From the NCBI GenBank assembly GCA_964515395.1, contig CAZERC010000054.1, positions 1 to 6,198 on the forward strand: a DNA stretch of 6,198 nucleotides, read 5' to 3'. The position numbers were made by a program, and so were the translations under genes. The stretch is from UBA1876 sp964515395. GTDB taxonomy: Bacteria > Synergistota > Synergistia > Synergistales > Thermovirgaceae. Below are positions 5,947 through 6,198 of the stretch, piece after piece (positions within the stretch are counted from its first letter, which is position 1; every line of letters starts with the position of its first letter). The notes beneath the pieces were generated by a model. The model was not told the DNA's origin. It saw nothing but the letters and a program-made list of their open reading frames with translations, and did not search any database.

Positions 5947-6198
5947 CTACTTCGCGTTCGGCGTGAAAAGCTGCTTCCCGAGGAGACGGAAGTCGGCGAT
6001 CCTCTGCTGGGCTTCGTCGGAGACCATCCACTCGATGAACTTCATTGCAAGATCATAGTTTACGCTTTCGCAGCGTTCCGGATTAACGGCCATCACGCTG
6101 TACTGGTTAAAAAGCGCTTCGTCTCCTTCGACGAGGATAACAAGCGGAGGATTCCCATCGTGATTCGCTTCGTACTTGATGAAGGTCCCCCTGTCAGT
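5947..6198 (-). CDS. tupA: Tungstate-binding protein, C-terminal 83 residues (runs off the window)
   Basis: This is the extracytoplasmic binding protein that captures tungstate and delivers it to TupB. Only the last 83 residues are present; the gene continues beyond 6198, so the signal peptide and the N-terminal anion-binding residues are not visible. The fragment begins with TDRGTF, a family-characteristic segment. It continues with LVILVEGDEALFNQYSVMAVNP and VNYDLAMKFIEWMVSDEAQQ, and ends GKQLFTPNAK before TAG. These match the C-terminal lobe of TupA-family proteins. The gene is first in the visible operon order tupA-tupB-tupC; its promoter lies outside the window. The terminator hairpin follows 35 nt after its stop, which suggests higher expression than tupB and tupC. 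Confidence 0.92.
   Translation of the reverse strand, partial: TDRGTFIKYEANHDGNPPLVILVEGDEALFNQYSVMAVNPERCESVNYDLAMKFIEWMVSDEAQQRIADFRLLGKQLFTPNAK

Overview
The window looks like part of a bacterial chromosome of moderate GC, probably from an anaerobe of the Firmicutes/Clostridia or Synergistota type. This placement is an inference. It rests on a tRNA-sensing T-box leader, strong GGAGG-type ribosome binding sites, intrinsic hairpin/T-run terminators and a tungstate uptake operon. I see no mobile element, CRISPR array, tRNA or rRNA gene.

Layout. Positions 1-109 hold no supportable gene. Positions 110-343 form a T-box leader whose specifier reads as an arginine codon (AGA). It controls argG (391-1629, +), which encodes argininosuccinate synthase. 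argG converges on a small acylphosphatase gene (1687-1968, -), and a hairpin terminator lies between them. A divergent intergenic region of about 110 bp separates the acylphosphatase from an AlaX/DHHA1-type alanyl-tRNA editing protein (2080-3252, +).

The least familiar part is 3232-4141. A near-consensus sigma-70 promoter (TTGACA, 17 bp, TATAGT) overlaps the end of the alaX-like gene. Its transcript would begin with a structured leader in which the Shine-Dalgarno of a 55-codon reading frame (3337-3504) can be locked in a 9-bp hairpin, with competing upstream pairings. A four-helix membrane protein of unknown function follows (3632-4141).

The right third, on the minus strand, is the tungstate ABC transporter operon tupA-tupB-tupC. 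It comprises the C-terminal part of TupA (5947-6198), the TupB permease (5169-5858) and the TupC ATPase with a C-terminal TOBE domain (4136-5167). An intrinsic terminator sits between tupA and tupB, which should make the binding protein more abundant than the permease/ATPase. tupC and the membrane protein gene overlap tail to tail by 6 bp. The first strong minus-strand terminator downstream of tupC is at 3521-3574, so the tup mRNA may run antisense across the whole membrane protein gene.

Functionally, the left half is arginine biosynthesis sensed through uncharged tRNA, followed by housekeeping enzymes. The right half supplies tungstate, which in anaerobes typically serves tungsten-pterin enzymes such as aldehyde:ferredoxin oxidoreductases and formate dehydrogenases. 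None of those enzymes is in this window.
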